A stretch of DNA of 64,000 bases. It comes from Fimenecus sp963590415 (lineage in GTDB: Bacteria > Bacillota > Clostridia > Oscillospirales > Acutalibacteraceae). The stretch spans positions 1 to 64,000 of the forward strand of contig CAVAPB010000014.1 of assembly GCA_963590415.1 (NCBI GenBank). Reading direction: 5' to 3'. Under the pieces are notes generated by a model, which saw only the letters and a program-made list of their open reading frames with translations, made no database searches and had not been told where the DNA came from. Positions 1 to 8,285 of this stretch are shown here, in pieces. The position numbers and the translations under genes are program-made. The first letter of the stretch is position 1; the number at the start of each line of letters is the position of its first letter.

Positions 1-49
1 GCGGTGACGCGTTCAGCTAAGCAATACTAATAGGTCGAGGGCTTGACCA
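1..49 (+). rRNA. 23S ribosomal RNA, 3' end (partial)
   Basis: The first bases match the conserved 3' end of bacterial 23S rRNA: a TTCAGCTAAG block, then ACTAATAGGTCGAGGGCTTG at about 27-46. The rest of the gene lies outside the window. A small hairpin (ACTGTTC/GAACAGT, 49-66) follows directly and may belong to the processing stem. The 3' boundary is approximate. Confidence 0.92.
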
Positions 50-150
50 CTGTTCATCTGAACAGTTCTAATCTTTATTTTTCTTCAGTTTTTTCTTCTT
101 CGCTTATCTCTTTCTCCTTTGTTCAGTTTTTAGGGTGTAAACACATTTTT

Positions 151-180
151 GGAGTTATACAATCGTATAACTCCTTTTTT
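151..180 (+). terminator. Rho-independent terminator of the rRNA operon
   Basis: A perfect 10-bp stem (GGAGTTATAC / GTATAACTCC) with the loop AATC is followed by six T residues. It lies about 100 bp past the 23S end. No 5S-like sequence lies between, so this operon seems to end after 23S. Confidence 0.9.
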
Positions 181-206
181 GTTGTATTTCCGAATCTGTA
201 TATTCA

Positions 207-235
207 TTGCAATAAAAAACAAAGTATGTTATTAT
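207..235 (+). promoter_or_regulatory. Sigma-A promoter for the NYN-domain gene
   Basis: A -35 TTGCAA (207-212) and a -10 TATTAT (230-235) are separated by 17 bp. They lie just downstream of the rRNA terminator and about 30 bp upstream of the start codon. Confidence 0.55.
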
Positions 236-264
236 ATTTATAATCTGAAAGGATGGTTTACACC

Positions 265-1170
265 ATGACTAACACCGACAACAAAATTGCACTGCTTATA
301 GACGCAGACAATACCTCCGCAAAATATATCAAGACAATCATTGATGAGCTCAATCTCAATTACGGAGTAATTTCCGTTAAGCGTGTTTACGGCGATTGGA
401 CTAACGAATGTCTTAAATCGTGGAAAGATGTTATGCTTGACTATTCTCTTACTCCCATGCAGCAGTTTGCGTACACAACGGGAAAGAATTCCACCGATTC
501 TGCAATGATTATCGACGCAATGGATATACTCTATACCAAGACCGATATTGATACATTTTGCCTTGCGACAAGTGACTCCGACTTTACGCGGATTGCCGCA
601 AGATTGAGGGAATCGGGTAAATTGGTTATCGGAATGGGCAGAAGCCAGACCCCCAAAGCCTTTGTTTCTGCGTGCAATGAATTCAAATACCTTGATGTTA
701 TCGAGAATTCGGAAGAAACCGAAATCACAACCGAGAAATCGAGCATTACGCCGATTGACGACATTAAGGACCTTGCATTTGATATAATCAACTCAACCGA
801 CACGCATGCTATCCAGCTCGGACGGGTTAAACAGATTTTGCTCTCACAGTTTTCCGATTTTGACGAAAGAAACTACGGCTTTTCAAAATTCTCAACATTT
901 ATAAATTCATTTAACGAGTTTACCGTTAAGGGCAATGATGTTAAAATAACCGACAGCTCAAATCCCAACACCGAAAGAATCCGCGATTTTGTTGCAGCTT
1001 CACTCAAAAATCGCAAAGATGCAACTTCGGGAGAAATTCAAAATATGATTGCCAAGCAGTTTAAGAACTTCAAGCTCAAGTCTCACGGGTACAGTAATAT
1101 GAAGTCTTTCCTTAAATCGATTGATAAAATCCAACTTGGCAGCAACGGTAAATATTCATTGAAGAAGTAA
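265..1170 (+). CDS. NYN domain (LabA/DUF88) protein with OST-HTH/LOTUS domains
   Basis: The N-terminal half (about 1-145) has the PIN-like NYN fold signature: LLIDADN near the start, TDSAMIIDAMD, and CLATSDSDFTRIA, whose Asp residues form the predicted metal-dependent nuclease site. The C-terminal half carries two LOTUS-like winged-helix repeats (about 160-230 and 235-300), as shown by the paired YGFSKFSTF and HGYSNMKSF motifs. Members of this family are thought to bind or cleave RNA, but no bacterial substrate is assigned here. An in-frame ATG lies at 253, but the AAAGGA site at 248-253 suits the ATG at 265 much better. The gene is monocistronic, with its own promoter. Confidence 0.85.
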   Translation: MTNTDNKIALLIDADNTSAKYIKTIIDELNLNYGVISVKRVYGDWTNECLKSWKDVMLDYSLTPMQQFAYTTGKNSTDSAMIIDAMDILYTKTDIDTFCLATSDSDFTRIAARLRESGKLVIGMGRSQTPKAFVSACNEFKYLDVIENSEETEITTEKSSITPIDDIKDLAFDIINSTDTHAIQLGRVKQILLSQFSDFDERNYGFSKFSTFINSFNEFTVKGNDVKITDSSNPNTERIRDFVAASLKNRKDATSGEIQNMIAKQFKNFKLKSHGYSNMKSFLKSIDKIQLGSNGKYSLKK

Positions 1171-1302
1171 ATTACAGAAGTAATATTCAGTCAAAGCACG
1201 GTTTTAATCGGCAGCTCTCGGTCGATTAAAGCCGTGCTATATAACTGGCTGTTCGGATTATATCTTTTCTTTATATTTGCAAATTTACGAAGAGGTGCTA
1301 TT

Positions 1303-1845
1303 ATGAAAAAAGTTTGCTTCTTTGGACTTCTGTTTTTCTTGGCGGTTGTTTTCTGCGGATGCAACAGGCTTTCACAGCGTTCGGAAAATAAATTACCGAC
1401 AACTGTATCAACAACGAATGTTGTTTCTGCTTCGGAGACGGAAACAAGAACTTGTGAGCAGGTGCTGGCTGATTTTAAGGCATTAGAGCCGCAGGATATT
1501 CGTGCGATTGATATTGTCGTTGTCCGCAATACGGGGACTGTCGAGCGTGCGGTTAAAACATTTACTGACGCGGCAGATATTCAAAAGATTTTATCTGTTT
1601 TTGCCGATGCCGATGCAGAGAATATTGACGGACAAACGCCCTAAAACGGTTGGTCAATTATGGTGCGTATTTGGCTACAAAAGCAGAATAGTACCGATAT
1701 AGACAAACCGATTTTAGTTTCGCCGCAAGCTTCCGGATACATTTCGATTGACGGCTATGTGTATTCGGTAAAGAGCGATGCTTATGTTGAGTCGTTGACC
1801 TCAATTTTTGAAGCTTCCCCGATACAGGAAAAAGAGTTTTCATAA
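1303..1845 (+). pseudogene. Lipoprotein interrupted by an in-frame TAA
   Basis: Translation starts at ATG 1303 after GAGGTG. The product has a lipoprotein signal peptide, MKKVCFFGLLFFLAVVFCGC, with a lipobox ending at Cys20. The frame is open to a TAA at 1642-1644 and continues in the same frame, without an SD site, to a second stop at 1843-1845. The downstream part (NGWSIMVRIWLQKQ, then GYISIDGYVYSV) reads like the second half of one beta-rich domain. One base change (AAA to TAA) would explain the break. As it stands the product would be a 113-residue lipoprotein. Function is unknown, and a sequencing error cannot be excluded. Confidence 0.6.
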
Positions 1846-1858
1846 TTCAAGTGAAAAA

Positions 1859-1888
1859 GGCATACCGAAATCGGTGTGTCTTTTTTGT
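1859..1888 (+). terminator. Terminator after the broken lipoprotein gene
   Basis: The stem GCATACCGA / TCGGTGTGT pairs with G-U wobbles and is followed by a run of six T residues. Confidence 0.65.
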
Positions 1889-2041
1889 TTCTGCAATATT
1901 TTTCTTGACTTGCTTTGATTTTTGCTGTATTATCAAAATGTGAGCAGTAATTATTAAATACTTGTTTGAGAAATCACATATAAAATCAATTAAAAACTCT
2001 GCCGGCAAATCGGGCAAGGTTGTGCTATAAGCTTCGGCATT

Positions 2042-2458
2042 ATGTTTTGTATATTCGCCCTGATAGGTGCTGTTTTCGGAAATAATGATGCCAAGAGCAC
2101 AAAGACTGAAAGTTCAACGGTAAAAACCACCGCTTCCACAACTGTATATACAACTAAAGAAACTACCGTGAGTACGACTGTTTCCGAAACTGTCGCCGAA
2201 CCTATAACGCAGAAGCCGACAACGACTGCTGCACCTGCAAAAAAGGCGAAAAAGTCGGTAGAAACTACCAAGGCACAGGAAAATCCGAAGCCTGCCGCAA
2301 CTCAATCACAGGGCTCACAGGCAACGGTCTATTATACAAAAAACGGTAAATGCTATCACAACGAAAACCCTTGCGGAAACGGAACTTATTACCCAATAAG
2401 CTTGCAGGAAGCACAAAGCAGGGGCTTAAAGCCTTGTGAAAAATGTGTTTTACACTGA
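2042..2458 (+). CDS. Thr-rich membrane/secreted protein with Cys C-terminal domain
   Basis: The N-terminus has one hydrophobic segment (CIFALIGAVFG). A long Thr/Lys/Ala-rich linker (about 15-95) follows. The last 40 residues form a compact Cys domain, with YYTKNGKCYH, NPCGNGTYY and a final GLKPCEKC. This tail resembles the small Cys4 modules at the C-terminus of many secreted clostridial proteins, where they probably bind a metal or form disulfides. The start is weak: the ATG has no clear SD, and the frame is open upstream to a stop at 1991, encoding more hydrophobic and Cys residues. The true N-terminus may be lost or use a rare start. Function unknown. Confidence 0.5.
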   Translation: MFCIFALIGAVFGNNDAKSTKTESSTVKTTASTTVYTTKETTVSTTVSETVAEPITQKPTTTAAPAKKAKKSVETTKAQENPKPAATQSQGSQATVYYTKNGKCYHNENPCGNGTYYPISLQEAQSRGLKPCEKCVLH

Positions 2459-2474
2459 TATATTCTATATCTTT

Positions 2475-2506
2475 GAGCTGTATTTTTTAACACGGCTCTT
2501 TTTGTG
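2475..2506 (+). terminator. Rho-independent terminator
   Basis: GAGCTGT and ACGGCTC form a stem with one wobble pair around a T-rich loop, followed by TTTTT. It lies right after the Thr-rich protein gene. Confidence 0.6.
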
Positions 2507-2719
2507 TAACGGAGGAACATGTGATAGCGGTGTGAATCAAAAGAGCGCTATAAAGTTTATGATGATAAGTTGTTATTATTGATTTGGATTATATATTTTT
2601 TGTATATTTGTAAATTAAAAAAGAATATTTGCTGTTGTGCAAGTGATACAAACATATTAAGAGATATTTGTGCATTTAACAGAATTTATTATGAAAATAC
2701 AAATGAACTTAATTTTATA

Positions 2720-2748
2720 TTGACATATTTTAACTTATCCAATATTCT
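2720..2748 (+). promoter_or_regulatory. Sigma-A promoter of the ABC cassette
   Basis: A perfect -35 TTGACA (2720-2725) and a -10 TATTCT (2743-2748) are 17 bp apart, within an AT-rich stretch (2507-2795) that shows no convincing gene. It is 47 bp upstream of the first cassette gene. Confidence 0.75.
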
Positions 2749-2795
2749 AAAGATGTAATGGTTTTATATTATTACAAAAATTAGGAGTATTTGTT

Positions 2796-3263
2796 ATGAA
2801 AAGGAGTATTAAGGTAATTTCAGCGGTAATTGTAATGTTGGTGCTTTCAACATTCAGTGTTTTCGGTGCTTACTTTGCAACGGAACAGGATGCATTTGAA
2901 TCAATTATGTCAAATGCAAGAGCGACAAGATGTCAAGGTCAAGTTTTACGGGGAAAAGGATATTACAGTGAAGCATATTCCCACATATCAATGGTATGTA
3001 CTCTTAACAGCACCACCGCTTCGACAAGTGTAACTGTTTCGGGTTCTACACCGTCAAGCCGAAAAAAGTGTTATGCAGAAACATATGTTTATAATACAAG
3101 CGGTACATTATCTGCAAGTAAACAAACTACCGGCGCAATGCTCTCAAGTGCTGCATCGGCAAGTATTGATGTAAGTTCAATATATGTCGGAAGCGTTATG
3201 CATATAGGCAATAATCCTAACCTTTGTTCGGTGGGAGAGCATCATTGGCTTATATACAAATAA
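2796..3263 (+). CDS. Secreted protein of unknown function, first in ABC cassette
   Basis: The 155-residue product starts at ATG after an AGGAG site. Its classical signal peptide is MKRSIKVISAVIVML plus a hydrophobic core, with likely cleavage after the SVFGA region. The mature part is small, Ser/Thr-rich and predicted beta-rich. It has four Cys residues that could form two disulfides and ends in GEHHWLIYK. I do not recognise a family. It is followed by membrane and ABC genes on the same strand, so it may be the exported substrate of that transporter or its extracellular partner. A bacteriocin-like role is possible, but no known bacteriocin motif was identified. Confidence 0.75.
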   Translation: MKRSIKVISAVIVMLVLSTFSVFGAYFATEQDAFESIMSNARATRCQGQVLRGKGYYSEAYSHISMVCTLNSTTASTSVTVSGSTPSSRKKCYAETYVYNTSGTLSASKQTTGAMLSSAASASIDVSSIYVGSVMHIGNNPNLCSVGEHHWLIYK

Positions 3264-3287
3264 TATTTAATACATAAAGGGGCTATT

Positions 3288-4304
3288 ATGAAAAGGAAAA
3301 TTATTAAAACCGTTATAAAGTCCGTATTGTTTCTGTTGCTTTCGGTAACGGTAATATACTATGCGGTTTTACCCTTGAAAGAATGTGTCTTAGCTGCGTT
3401 AAGCAGCAACTTAGAGAACGGCACTTTTACAAGAAACTATCTTACGGTTTCTGCCGATACTCTCTGCCGTGATTATAAAGAAGCCAAAGCGGCGCTTTCT
3501 GCCGATGAAAATTTTGAGGATTTAATTTTCGGCGAGGAAATGATCTCTGTGCAATATTATTCGTTTACGGGAGATGCGCCGAATATAACCTATATTCAGG
3601 ACGGCTACAACAATCGAAATCTGGTCGGAATTGACAATTATAATGTGATGGAAACCGCACATTACGGTTCTGTTTATTCAAAACATATGGCAGAAGACGG
3701 ATATATTACTCTTACGGAGGGAAGACTGATTGACACCGAAACTCCGCCGAATGCTGATGAGCCTCTTGAGGTTTTGATAGGCAGCGACAGTAAGGTTGAG
3801 GTAGGTGATATGCTGTGCGTTTCGCTCCCGTTTTATGATTCGGAGCAAAATCAGGTCAGCGTAACGGCAACCGTCGTCGGAAAAATAACTCTTGACAAAT
3901 ATATGCCTACCATGGGTGACAGGACATACGACACTGTCCCCATGACAGGTTCATATAAATTGCCGTCAACAAATATAATTTTGATTGAAAACCCGTTTGA
4001 TAACCATATGCCGGAGGATGCATATTATCCGACAACGCACTATAAGCGAGCACCTGCAAAATTTATTATTATGACAAAAGAATATAAGCAGCAAATGTCC
4101 CCGCAGGTTCTTGAGTCCGCTGCCGAGAAAAGCTCAGCGTTCCTCGGCGAACGGTTTAACAGTAAAAATCTTTTCTTCGATATTATAACGGGAATGCAGT
4201 TCCGTAAGGTTTTACCCGTGTTTTTACTCGCCGTTATTATGTATATTGCTATACTTGCAGTCTTTGTCAAAGACTTGGTCTCTACATGGAAACGGAAAGA
4301 ATAA
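3288..4304 (+). CDS. Two-TM extracytoplasmic protein, paralogue of the 7174 gene
   Basis: The 338-residue protein has one TM helix near the N-terminus (VLFLLLSVTVIYYAVL), a large extracytoplasmic domain of about 270 residues, and a C-terminal TM helix (FLLAVIMYIAILAVFV) before a basic tail. The layout resembles a MacB-type periplasmic core domain without the usual four-TM permease. It clearly shares ancestry with the gene at 7174: both have KxxENF or DENF near residue 70, then EGRLI(D/N)TE, PLEV(L/I)(I/V)G and VGD. It starts after AAAGGGG and is co-directional with the permeases and ATPase. Function unknown; probably part of the transporter complex. Confidence 0.7.
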   Translation: MKRKIIKTVIKSVLFLLLSVTVIYYAVLPLKECVLAALSSNLENGTFTRNYLTVSADTLCRDYKEAKAALSADENFEDLIFGEEMISVQYYSFTGDAPNITYIQDGYNNRNLVGIDNYNVMETAHYGSVYSKHMAEDGYITLTEGRLIDTETPPNADEPLEVLIGSDSKVEVGDMLCVSLPFYDSEQNQVSVTATVVGKITLDKYMPTMGDRTYDTVPMTGSYKLPSTNIILIENPFDNHMPEDAYYPTTHYKRAPAKFIIMTKEYKQQMSPQVLESAAEKSSAFLGERFNSKNLFFDIITGMQFRKVLPVFLLAVIMYIAILAVFVKDLVSTWKRKE

Positions 4305-4305
4305 T

Positions 4306-5304
4306 ATGCTGATTTTTAATCTGAAAAACACATTCAGACACCATAAAAAATTGCTGATTTGTATGATGGTATTGTCGGTATGTTCCGTACTCGTATGTGA
4401 CATAGGAGTGTTCTCGTTCAATACTCAGCGCCAAACCGCTTTGAAATATGACGAAGCAACGGAATATTCGGTAATTGTCAATGAGGATTTTGACGAAAAA
4501 CGCTTTTTCGATAAAATCAATTCGATAATCGAAAAATACGGTAAAGGGTTGGACTCGGTATATATTACTTTAAGTACTGATACTCCCGTTAATGCTTACT
4601 ATAAGGGAAACGATGTTTTCAGCGCAGGCAATTTACCGCAGAGCGATTCGCAAATTATGATCGGTGCAAAATCAAAATCCGTCGGGTACGGAGTAGGCGA
4701 TACTCTGAATAATTCACTCGGCACATTTACTGTGTGCGGAATACGGCCTATGCGTGAATACGACGAGGTGCTGCCGTCGGCAATACCCGAGGGAACACGG
4801 ATATATGCAGTAAAATTCAGGTGGAACTATGTGCTGTCAAACCGTAAATCCGTTCAGTTTCAAAAACAGTTGAGCGAGATATTCCCGCAAAAGCGGATAA
4901 TATCGCCGGTAAACTCTAACCTGACCGAGGGATTACTGCTTTCGTTACGCTCGGCAATAGGAATTTCAGGAATTGCCGTGTGTAATATTATTCTTGTTTT
5001 CTCGTTCCTGATTAAAATTAAGCGTGACATATATTCGGTGCTGTATATCTGCGGCTCGTCAAAAAAACGAATATGTATATCGGCGGCACTCGAATTACTT
5101 ATTTATATCGCTCTCGGAGGAACGGTGGGACACATTGTTTTTTATGCGTTTCTTTTGGATTTTCAGTCGGCGTATGAAAATTTTATCTTGCAGGGCTTTA
5201 TTATTTCATATGCGGTGTGTATTGTTCTGTGTGTCGTTGCGGTAATGCCGGTTTTGGCAAAGAGCGTCAGCGATATAATAAGTCAGGGGGAAGAGTATGT
5301 ATAA
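4306..5304 (+). CDS. FtsX-like ABC transporter permease
   Basis: The 332-residue membrane protein has an N-terminal TM helix (KLLICMMVLSVCSVLVCDIGVF), an extracytoplasmic domain (about 45-200), and three C-terminal TM helices starting near SLRSAIGISGIAV. This is the MacB/FtsX permease topology. The start at 4306 is preferred because GGAAAG precedes it, and it follows the upstream stop by 1 bp. Its last 8 bases overlap the next gene, indicating translational coupling. Confidence 0.75.
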   Translation: MLIFNLKNTFRHHKKLLICMMVLSVCSVLVCDIGVFSFNTQRQTALKYDEATEYSVIVNEDFDEKRFFDKINSIIEKYGKGLDSVYITLSTDTPVNAYYKGNDVFSAGNLPQSDSQIMIGAKSKSVGYGVGDTLNNSLGTFTVCGIRPMREYDEVLPSAIPEGTRIYAVKFRWNYVLSNRKSVQFQKQLSEIFPQKRIISPVNSNLTEGLLLSLRSAIGISGIAVCNIILVFSFLIKIKRDIYSVLYICGSSKKRICISAALELLIYIALGGTVGHIVFYAFLLDFQSAYENFILQGFIISYAVCIVLCVVAVMPVLAKSVSDIISQGEEYV

Positions 5305-6493
5305 AACGCTTCGTTTGGCTTCGGATATTATTTTCAGAAACAAGTTAATATCGGTTCTTATCGCATTACAGCTTGCTTTTCTTTCGTTTTTCACTTTGGA
5401 TAATGCACACAGCATGCAGAAGATTTATTATGCGGAAAAAGTACTTTCGGGCTGCGATTCAGCCAATTTTGCATACTTTTCGCCGATTAGATATGAAATG
5501 TATTCTTATGTAACCAATGTGTTTATGGAAAATGAAATCGACCCGTACAAGTGCTTTGATGAGTTGTCGGGATTTCTCGGAGCCGAAAATGTGTATGCGC
5601 TGTATAATGAAAAAACCGTTACAGAGCTTGATGTTTATCCGAGATTGCTGAGCGAAAAGCTTAATATACATATGCGAAAGGGAAAATGGCTTTCCGATTT
5701 TGAAAATGATACGGAAAACGGAAATATCCCGTGCGTTACTTCCCGTGCCGACCGTAAAATAGGAGAAGTAATACATTTTACCGATGATGAGGGGAAATAT
5801 GATATTAACCTTGAGGTTGTCGGAGTTGCGGCAGACCCGTATTTTGAGTTTGAACAGTATGTATCGGGCGAGGGATTGGCTCTTACGAATATTGTAACTC
5901 AAAGGCAAAAGACAGAGGTTGACGCTTATGGCATGGAGCTGCTTTGGGCGGACAGCGATTTGCTGATTTCCCGTTTGAGGGAATCGGAGGCGTTACCCGA
6001 TTCACGATTGCTGTTCTTTGACAATATTCCTCCCGAAACGGTGCGTTCAAATACCGAGATACTTAAAAAAAGCGGCTCTGTTTTGAATTTTGATACATCG
6101 TTTGACAATGTAAGGAAACAGAATTTTATAAAAAAAGAATTGCCGCAGATTTTATCCGTTTGGTGTATTTCCGTTTTAGGTTTCTGCTGTACTCTTACGA
6201 TATTTTACTATAAATGCAAGTATGTGTTCTTGGTGTATTCTGTATGCGGAGCGGATAACAGGCTGAAGCGTTCGGGATTTTTAATGTCCGCGCTGATAAT
6301 AATCATTATTGCCTTGCTCCTGGTATATGCAATTCTTTGGGCGGCGGGAACATTGAACTTGTTTGAGTGGACATATTCGTTTATCAGCTACGGAGGCAAG
6401 GTGCTTGCACTGATTTTCGTCATATATGCGCTGATTGCGGTTGCTGTAAGCTCAGCTCTTTTTCACAAAAAGGCGGTGATAACCGATGATTGA
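5297..6493 (+). CDS. FtsX-like ABC transporter permease
   Basis: The 398-residue protein starts after a GGGGGAAG site inside the end of the upstream permease gene. It has an N-terminal TM helix (ISVLIALQLAFLSFFTL), an extracytoplasmic domain of about 250 residues, and three C-terminal TM helices (ILSVWCISVLGFCCTL, LMSALIIIIIALLLVYAIL, VLALIFVIYALIAVAV). It overlaps the ATPase gene by 8 bp. The two FtsX-like proteins could form a heterodimeric membrane part. Confidence 0.75.
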   Translation: MYKTLRLASDIIFRNKLISVLIALQLAFLSFFTLDNAHSMQKIYYAEKVLSGCDSANFAYFSPIRYEMYSYVTNVFMENEIDPYKCFDELSGFLGAENVYALYNEKTVTELDVYPRLLSEKLNIHMRKGKWLSDFENDTENGNIPCVTSRADRKIGEVIHFTDDEGKYDINLEVVGVAADPYFEFEQYVSGEGLALTNIVTQRQKTEVDAYGMELLWADSDLLISRLRESEALPDSRLLFFDNIPPETVRSNTEILKKSGSVLNFDTSFDNVRKQNFIKKELPQILSVWCISVLGFCCTLTIFYYKCKYVFLVYSVCGADNRLKRSGFLMSALIIIIIALLLVYAILWAAGTLNLFEWTYSFISYGGKVLALIFVIYALIAVAVSSALFHKKAVITDD

Positions 6494-7148
6494 AATAAAA
6501 AACATAGTTAAGAAATATAACGAGGGCAAAAAGAATGAAGTGGCGGCTCTTGACGGCGTATCGTTCACTGTCGGGAACGGAGAAATGGTTGCGATAACGG
6601 GTACCTCCGGCGCAGGAAAATCCACTCTGCTTCATATAATCGGCGGTGTTTTGCCGTTTGACTCCGGCTCATGCATAATTGACGGAAAGCCGATTGAGAA
6701 GCTGTCCGACAGCGCTCTTGCAAAATTGAGGAATAAAAAGGTCGGCACGGTTTTTCAGAATTTCCTTTTGCTTAACGATAACTCGGTTACCGAAAATGTT
6801 GAAATACCGTTGGTGCTTGCGGGCGTCAGAAAAAAGAGAAGAAAAGAGCTTTGCCGCAAGGCTTTGGAAAGCGTAGGGATTGCCGAGTTGTCCGACAGAA
6901 GCATAGGCGAGCTTTCGGGCGGGCAGAAGCAGCGTGTTGCAATAGCGAGGGCTGTTGTCAACGACTGCGATTACATACTTGCCGACGAACCCACAGGTTC
7001 GCTTGACTCAAAAAACACCGATGTAATATTCAATCTGTTCAGAAGTATTTGCGACAGCGGAAAAACCGTTATAATTGTAACTCACGATTTATCGCTTGCC
7101 GAAAAGTGCGACAGACAGATTGTATTGAGCGACGGAAAGAAATGTTAA
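6486..7148 (+). CDS. ABC transporter ATP-binding protein (MacB/LolD class)
   Basis: The 220-residue cytoplasmic ATPase has every expected motif: Walker A GTSGAGKS (about 39-46), Q-loop VFQNFLL, signature LSGGQKQR (about 143), Walker B ILADEPTGSLD (about 165) and H-loop VTHD. The length and the GxLLPFDSG-type region fit the MacB/LolD/FtsE class, which moves or acts on extracytoplasmic substrates (mechanotransmission) rather than importing. The gene overlaps the upstream permease gene, so the two are probably co-translated. Confidence 0.92.
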   Translation: MIEIKNIVKKYNEGKKNEVAALDGVSFTVGNGEMVAITGTSGAGKSTLLHIIGGVLPFDSGSCIIDGKPIEKLSDSALAKLRNKKVGTVFQNFLLLNDNSVTENVEIPLVLAGVRKKRRKELCRKALESVGIAELSDRSIGELSGGQKQRVAIARAVVNDCDYILADEPTGSLDSKNTDVIFNLFRSICDSGKTVIIVTHDLSLAEKCDRQIVLSDGKKC

Positions 7149-7173
7149 GTAAAACTAAAAGGGGAGACCTGAT

Positions 7174-8214
7174 ATGAAAGCAAAAACAATAAAAACGGTT
7201 TGTTACACACTGCTCGTTTTAATCCTGTCCGTAATTGTTGTCAAGACTACGCTTCCGAGCATAAATCTGGCTGTCAATCATTTCACGACGGTAAACAAAG
7301 CAACCGTAAATGACTATGACAAGCCGTATATGGTCTTTTCGGCAAACACAATTAAGGATGATTTCCCTGCGGCTCTTGAGGAATTGAAAAAGGATGAGAA
7401 TTTCAGAGCGCTCGTCCTTATGAATCAGGGATGCAGAATGAATGTGTTTTCAACCGACGCGGAGCCGAAAATCGAGTATGATGAAATCACAGACTCCTTG
7501 GGAACACGCTATGATGCGCATGCAACAAATGTGTTGAAGAACGAAAACTGTTTGTATTCCGCAATTTATGACGATTTAATCAACGACAGCGGATATTTAG
7601 ACCTTAAAGAGGGCAGGCTTATAAACACCGAAAACGATATTTCGGGCGACAAGCCCTTGGAAGTAATTGTCGGTGCGGACAGCTGCTTTGATGTCGGGGA
7701 TAATGTTTATTTTACCTGTCAGGGTATTGAGGATTCGGAGCGACATCAGACAGTGTTCGGCGGAGTGGTTGTCGGCAAGGCAATACTTAACGGATATGCG
7801 CCTGCCGTCAACAGTACCATGAGCCCTTCTGCGGCGATAAATCTGACTTCATCCGATACGCTGTTCCCTAATTCCGAAATACTCTTAATACAGGACCCGA
7901 CGCAGAAGATAATCGAGAACGGTTACACCTTCAACTGCATTACCGAGTCGGAGAAAAACTATGAGCCCGTTACTTTTCTTGTTATGGGTAAAGAGGATAA
8001 GGATGTAGCGTATGATGTTGTGTACAATGCCGCAAGAGCGGGAAACGCTTCCGTGGGATATCACTATTCAAGAGGTGTGCTTGAAGCGCAAACAATAGCG
8101 GAAAAATATATCGAAAGATTGATTGTCTTTATGGCTTTGATATATGTAATGCTGATTGCTGTGATTATAGTGTACATACGCTCCGTTGTAAAACTTTGGA
8201 AAAAGAAAGCATAA
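7174..8214 (+). CDS. Two-TM extracytoplasmic protein, paralogue of the 3288 gene
   Basis: The 346-residue protein starts after AGGGGAG. It has an N-terminal TM helix (CYTLLVLILSVIVVKTTL), a large outside domain and a C-terminal TM helix (LIVFMALIYVMLIAVIIVYI) with a short basic tail. It aligns along its whole length with the product at 3288 (shared EGRLINTE, PLEVIVGAD, VGD and VVGKA). The two copies bracket the permeases and ATPase, so a duplication within the cassette is likely. Function unknown. Confidence 0.7.
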   Translation: MKAKTIKTVCYTLLVLILSVIVVKTTLPSINLAVNHFTTVNKATVNDYDKPYMVFSANTIKDDFPAALEELKKDENFRALVLMNQGCRMNVFSTDAEPKIEYDEITDSLGTRYDAHATNVLKNENCLYSAIYDDLINDSGYLDLKEGRLINTENDISGDKPLEVIVGADSCFDVGDNVYFTCQGIEDSERHQTVFGGVVVGKAILNGYAPAVNSTMSPSAAINLTSSDTLFPNSEILLIQDPTQKIIENGYTFNCITESEKNYEPVTFLVMGKEDKDVAYDVVYNAARAGNASVGYHYSRGVLEAQTIAEKYIERLIVFMALIYVMLIAVIIVYIRSVVKLWKKKA

Positions 8215-8230
8215 AACAATAAGCACAAAA

Positions 8231-8263
8231 AATCCATACCGAGAAATCGGTATGGATTTTCTT
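8231..8263. terminator. Bidirectional terminator between ABC cassette and gdhA
   Basis: A perfect 12-bp stem (AATCCATACCGA / TCGGTATGGATT) with a GAAA loop has T-rich sequence on the right and A-rich sequence on the left. It can terminate the + strand cassette and the - strand gdhA transcript. Confidence 0.85.
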
Positions 8264-8285
8264 CTGCATTTATGTGATTTTCGGC

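Noticed and set aside
43..243. ORF of 66 codons after the 23S end
   Set aside because: It runs through the rRNA terminator, has no SD, and is low-complexity.
2570..2758. AT-rich ORF of 62 codons upstream of the ABC cassette
   Set aside because: No SD, unusual composition, and it covers the likely promoter region.
2796..3263. Lactococcin 972-type bacteriocin
   Set aside because: Signal peptide and ABC context fit, but the characteristic sequence pattern was not seen, so the function was left open.
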